A DNA stretch of 6,596 nt from an uncultured Clostridia bacterium (GTDB lineage Bacteria > Bacillota > Clostridia > Oscillospirales > Ruminococcaceae). The position numbers and the translations under genes are program-made. Shown here piece after piece: positions 4,815 through 6,596 of the stretch. The stretch's first letter is position 1. Each line of letters starts with the position of its first letter. The notes under the pieces are model-generated. The model was not told the origin of the DNA and searched no databases. It saw only the letters and a list, made by a program, of their open reading frames with translations. Location of the stretch: assembly GCA_947629275.1 (NCBI GenBank), contig CANRDG010000100.1:1-6596 (forward strand), in the 5' to 3' direction.

Positions 4815-5048
4815 TTAATCTATCTCGACCATTATCTTCTGATCGATCCTTGATGCACTTGCGCGCATAACAGTCCTTATAGCCTTAGCGATCCTGCCCT
4901 GTTTGCCGATAACTCTTCCCATGTCCTCCGAGGCAACGTGAAGATGGTATACTACAACGCCTTCCTCGTTCGGCTCGTCAACAGTTATCTCGATAGCATC
5001 CTTGTTCACTACAAGCTCGGTCACGATCGTTCTTAAAAGTTTTTCCAT
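4815..5048 (-). CDS. khpA: KH-domain RNA-binding protein KhpA
   Basis: The product is 77 aa, the normal length of KhpA (YlqC). It is a single KH domain. The RNA-contacting loop is visible as VIGKQG with GxxG at 48-51 (GKQG), followed by the basic helix RIAKAIRTVMRA. KhpA works with KhpB (Jag/EloR) as an RNA chaperone affecting cell elongation and division in streptococci and sRNA binding in clostridia; the partner is not in the window. The ATG at 5048 follows GGGAGGT 8 bases upstream. It lies 33 bases after rpsP, its standard neighbour. Usually rimM, trmD and rplS continue the operon, but here the transcript runs into a terminator-like hairpin and unrelated transporter genes. Confidence 0.95.
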   Translation of the reverse strand: MEKLLRTIVTELVVNKDAIEITVDEPNEEGVVVYHLHVASEDMGRVIGKQGRIAKAIRTVMRASASRIDQKIMVEID

Positions 5049-5081
5049 TGAACATTACCTCCCTGTAAGATCATAAGAAGA

Positions 5082-5324
5082 TCAAAGTATGCCGTTTTTC
5101 TTCATAAGAGACTTAACGGTGTCGGTAGGCTGCGCACCCTTGCTTATCCATGACTTTGCCTTTTCGCCGTCAACATTGAAAACTACGGGGTCTTTGGTAG
5201 GATCGTAGTAACCAAGTTCTTCGATGAAACGACCGTCTCTGGGGTATCTGGAATCCGCAACTACCACTCTGTAGAAAGGGGCTTTCTTAGCGCCCATTCT
5301 CCTAAGTCTTATCTTTACTGCCAT
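5082..5324 (-). CDS. rpsP: 30S ribosomal protein S16
   Basis: The product is 80 aa, typical for S16. The conserved N-terminus MAVKIRLRRMGAKKAPFYR and the VVADSRYPRDGRFIEELGYY block are present. The C-terminal part carries the usual WISKGAQPTDTV segment. S16 binds 16S rRNA early and organises the 5' and central domains of the 30S subunit. The ATG at 5324 has GGAGGTG 7 bases upstream. It lies between ffh and khpA in the conserved Firmicutes order. A small GC-rich hairpin precedes it in the ffh-rpsP gap. Confidence 0.98.
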   Translation of the reverse strand: MAVKIRLRRMGAKKAPFYRVVVADSRYPRDGRFIEELGYYDPTKDPVVFNVDGEKAKSWISKGAQPTDTVKSLMKKNGIL

Positions 5325-5368
5325 ATATGTTCACCTCCAAATTATTTGCCTTTTATTTGTTTATATCA

Positions 5369-5388
5369 CCGCACGGTATACCGCGCAG
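5369..5388 (-). other. GC-rich hairpin in the ffh-rpsP gap
   Basis: In minus-strand RNA an 8-bp stem CUGCGCGG (5388-5381) with CCGUGCGG (5376-5369), including two G-U pairs, closes a UAUA loop 10 bases after the ffh stop. No U tract follows, so it is not a standard terminator. It might be a processing or mRNA-stability site that lets rpsP be made in excess over ffh. Role is inferred. Confidence 0.4.
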
Positions 5389-5397
5389 AGATCTGCA

Positions 5398-6596
5398 TTA
5401 CATAGGGAAACCGCCGTTTCCTCCGCCATTGTTTAAGCTCCTCAGCAGAGCGGCTCTGCTCATCTTGGCTTTTTTGCCGTGCAGGTTGCCGCCAATGCCG
5501 AACTGCTTCATCATCTTCTGCATCTGCTCAAACTGCTTCAGCAGCCTGTTTACGTCGGAAACTTCCGTGCCGCTGCCTGCCGCGATGCGCCTTTTTCTTT
5601 TGGGATCTATTATAGACGGCTTTTTCCTCTCTGCCTTTGTCATGGAATTTATGATAGCTTCCGTCTTTTTAAGAGCCTTTTCGCCTGCCTCCGCATCAGC
5701 ATCGGTAAGTTTGTTTGCAACGCCGGGCAGCATATTCAGCACCGACCGCATTGAACCCAGCTTGTTTATTTGCTTCATCTGAGCGAGCAAGTCGTTCAGG
5801 TCAAAGCCCTCGGACTGCATCTTGTTTGCCAGTTTTTTGGCATCGTCCTCGTCAATGGTCTGCTGCGCCCTTTCAATAAGTGTGAGCACATCGCCCATTC
5901 CCAGTATTCTCGAAGCCATTCTGTCAGGGTGGAATACCTCAAACTCGTCAAGCTTTTCACCCATACCGACAAACTTTATCGGCTTGCCTGTTACCGAAAG
6001 TACCGAAAGCGCCGCGCCGCCCCTCGTGTCAGAATCAAGCTTTGAAATAAGCACACCGTCAATGCCAAGCTTTTCGTCAAATGCCGAAGCCACATTCACA
6101 GCGTCCTGACCAGTCATAGCATCAACAACAAGCATTATCTCGCTCGGCTGCGCTATCTCTTTTATGTCAACAAGCTCCTGCATCAGTTCTTCGTCTATCT
6201 GCAAACGTCCTGCGGTGTCTATTATAACAAAGTCGTAACCGTAGTCCTTTGCATTTGCAAGTGCCTTTTTCGTTATCTCTCTCGGGTCTGCCTGACCCAT
6301 TTCAAAAACGGGTACGCTGGCTTTTTCACCCATTATTTTAAGCTGTTCAATAGCCGCAGGTCTGTAAATGTCGCACGCCACAAGCAGGGGGCGCTTGCCC
6401 TGATCTCTGAAATGCTTTGCAAGCTTTGCCGCGTGGGTGGTCTTGCCCGAACCTTGCAGACCGACCATCATTATGATGCAAGCTCCCTTGCTTGGTATGT
6501 TTATCCTCGGGTCGCCCGAGCCCATAAGAGCAATAAGCTCCTCGTTCACTATCTTAATTACCTGCTGCGCCGGCGTAAGGCTTTTCAGAACGTCCT
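5398..6596 (-). CDS. ffh: Signal recognition particle GTPase Ffh (5' end beyond window)
   Basis: Partial: 398 residues are visible; I estimate 50-60 N-terminal residues lie outside. The frame is open to position 6596 and the first visible residues (DVLKSLTPAQQ, VIKIVNEEL) belong to the N domain, so the internal GTG at 6549 is not the start. The G domain shows G1 GLQGSGKTT (6462-6436), DTAGR, SKLD followed by SDTRGGAALS, and FVGMGEKLDE. The M domain follows, with the SRP-RNA-binding RKRRIAAGSGTEV motif and a methionine-rich helix FEQMQKMMKQF; it ends in a Gly/Asn-rich tail. Ffh with SRP RNA binds signal sequences at the ribosome and delivers nascent chains to FtsY. It is upstream of rpsP by 73 bases in the same orientation, and no promoter is evident between them. 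Confidence 0.97.
   Translation of the reverse strand, partial: DVLKSLTPAQQVIKIVNEELIALMGSGDPRINIPSKGACIIMMVGLQGSGKTTHAAKLAKHFRDQGKRPLLVACDIYRPAAIEQLKIMGEKASVPVFEMGQADPREITKKALANAKDYGYDFVIIDTAGRLQIDEELMQELVDIKEIAQPSEIMLVVDAMTGQDAVNVASAFDEKLGIDGVLISKLDSDTRGGAALSVLSVTGKPIKFVGMGEKLDEFEVFHPDRMASRILGMGDVLTLIERAQQTIDEDDAKKLANKMQSEGFDLNDLLAQMKQINKLGSMRSVLNMLPGVANKLTDADAEAGEKALKKTEAIINSMTKAERKKPSIIDPKRKRRIAAGSGTEVSDVNRLLKQFEQMQKMMKQFGIGGNLHGKKAKMSRAALLRSLNNGGGNGGFPM

Noticed and set aside
4784..4860. A dedicated promoter for the transporter pair
   Set aside because: Only weak -10-like strings are present on the minus strand and none has a matching -35 at 16-18 bases.
1..6596. CRISPR array, tRNA, rRNA, insertion sequence, toxin-antitoxin or phage remnants
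   Set aside because: No regularly spaced repeats, cloverleaf, transposase motif, terminal inverted repeats or small toxin-like gene pair was found. Nearly all of the window is accounted for by known housekeeping genes.

Overview
The window is chromosomal housekeeping DNA from a low-to-moderate GC Firmicute, most likely a gut or rumen member of Clostridia in the Oscillospiraceae/Ruminococcus neighbourhood. The reasons are strong GGAGG-type ribosome binding sites, sigma-A consensus promoters, the Firmicutes rplU-prp-rpmA arrangement with an L27 that carries a Prp-cleaved N-terminal extension, an L21-type leader, a Mini-III ribonuclease, and the ffh-rpsP-khpA order. Genus is inferred from general familiarity with such proteins, not proven.

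Layout. (1) Positions 1-168, minus strand: the 5' end of a secreted protein (GTG start, signal peptide) whose mature start resembles the N-terminal module of clostridial leucine-rich-repeat surface proteins. (2) Positions 169-477: a divergent control region. It holds two perfect TTGACA-17-TATAAT promoters pointing apart, then a structured leader in front of rplU. (3) Positions 478-3973, plus strand: rplU (L21), prp, rpmA (L27), an intrinsic terminator, obgE, mrnC and yebC. All concern ribosome assembly, rRNA maturation or translation. (4) Positions 3990-4019: a bidirectional terminator between convergent units. (5) Positions 4005-4744, minus strand: two overlapping half-size TauE/SafE (TSUP) membrane proteins, each one repeat unit of a normally fused transporter. 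(6) Positions 4745-4783: a terminator-like hairpin whose 3' arm is also the Shine-Dalgarno sequence of the first transporter gene. (7) Positions 4815-6596, minus strand: khpA, rpsP and the 3' nine-tenths of ffh.

How the genes work together. Prp removes the N-terminal peptide of L27 so that L27 can enter the 50S subunit. ObgE is a GTPase acting in late 50S assembly, and Mini-III trims 23S rRNA precursor ends, so the plus-strand block reads as a 50S maturation cluster. The minus-strand block supplies the SRP GTPase, S16 and a small KH RNA chaperone. The two transporter halves look unrelated in function and seem to have been placed between the two blocks.

I see no mobile element, CRISPR array, tRNA, rRNA or clear new defence or biosynthetic system. 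The points most worth a second look are the split transporter pair, the terminator/SD overlap in front of it, the SD presented in the loop of a perfect hairpin before rpmA, and the tandem repeat over the minus-strand promoter.
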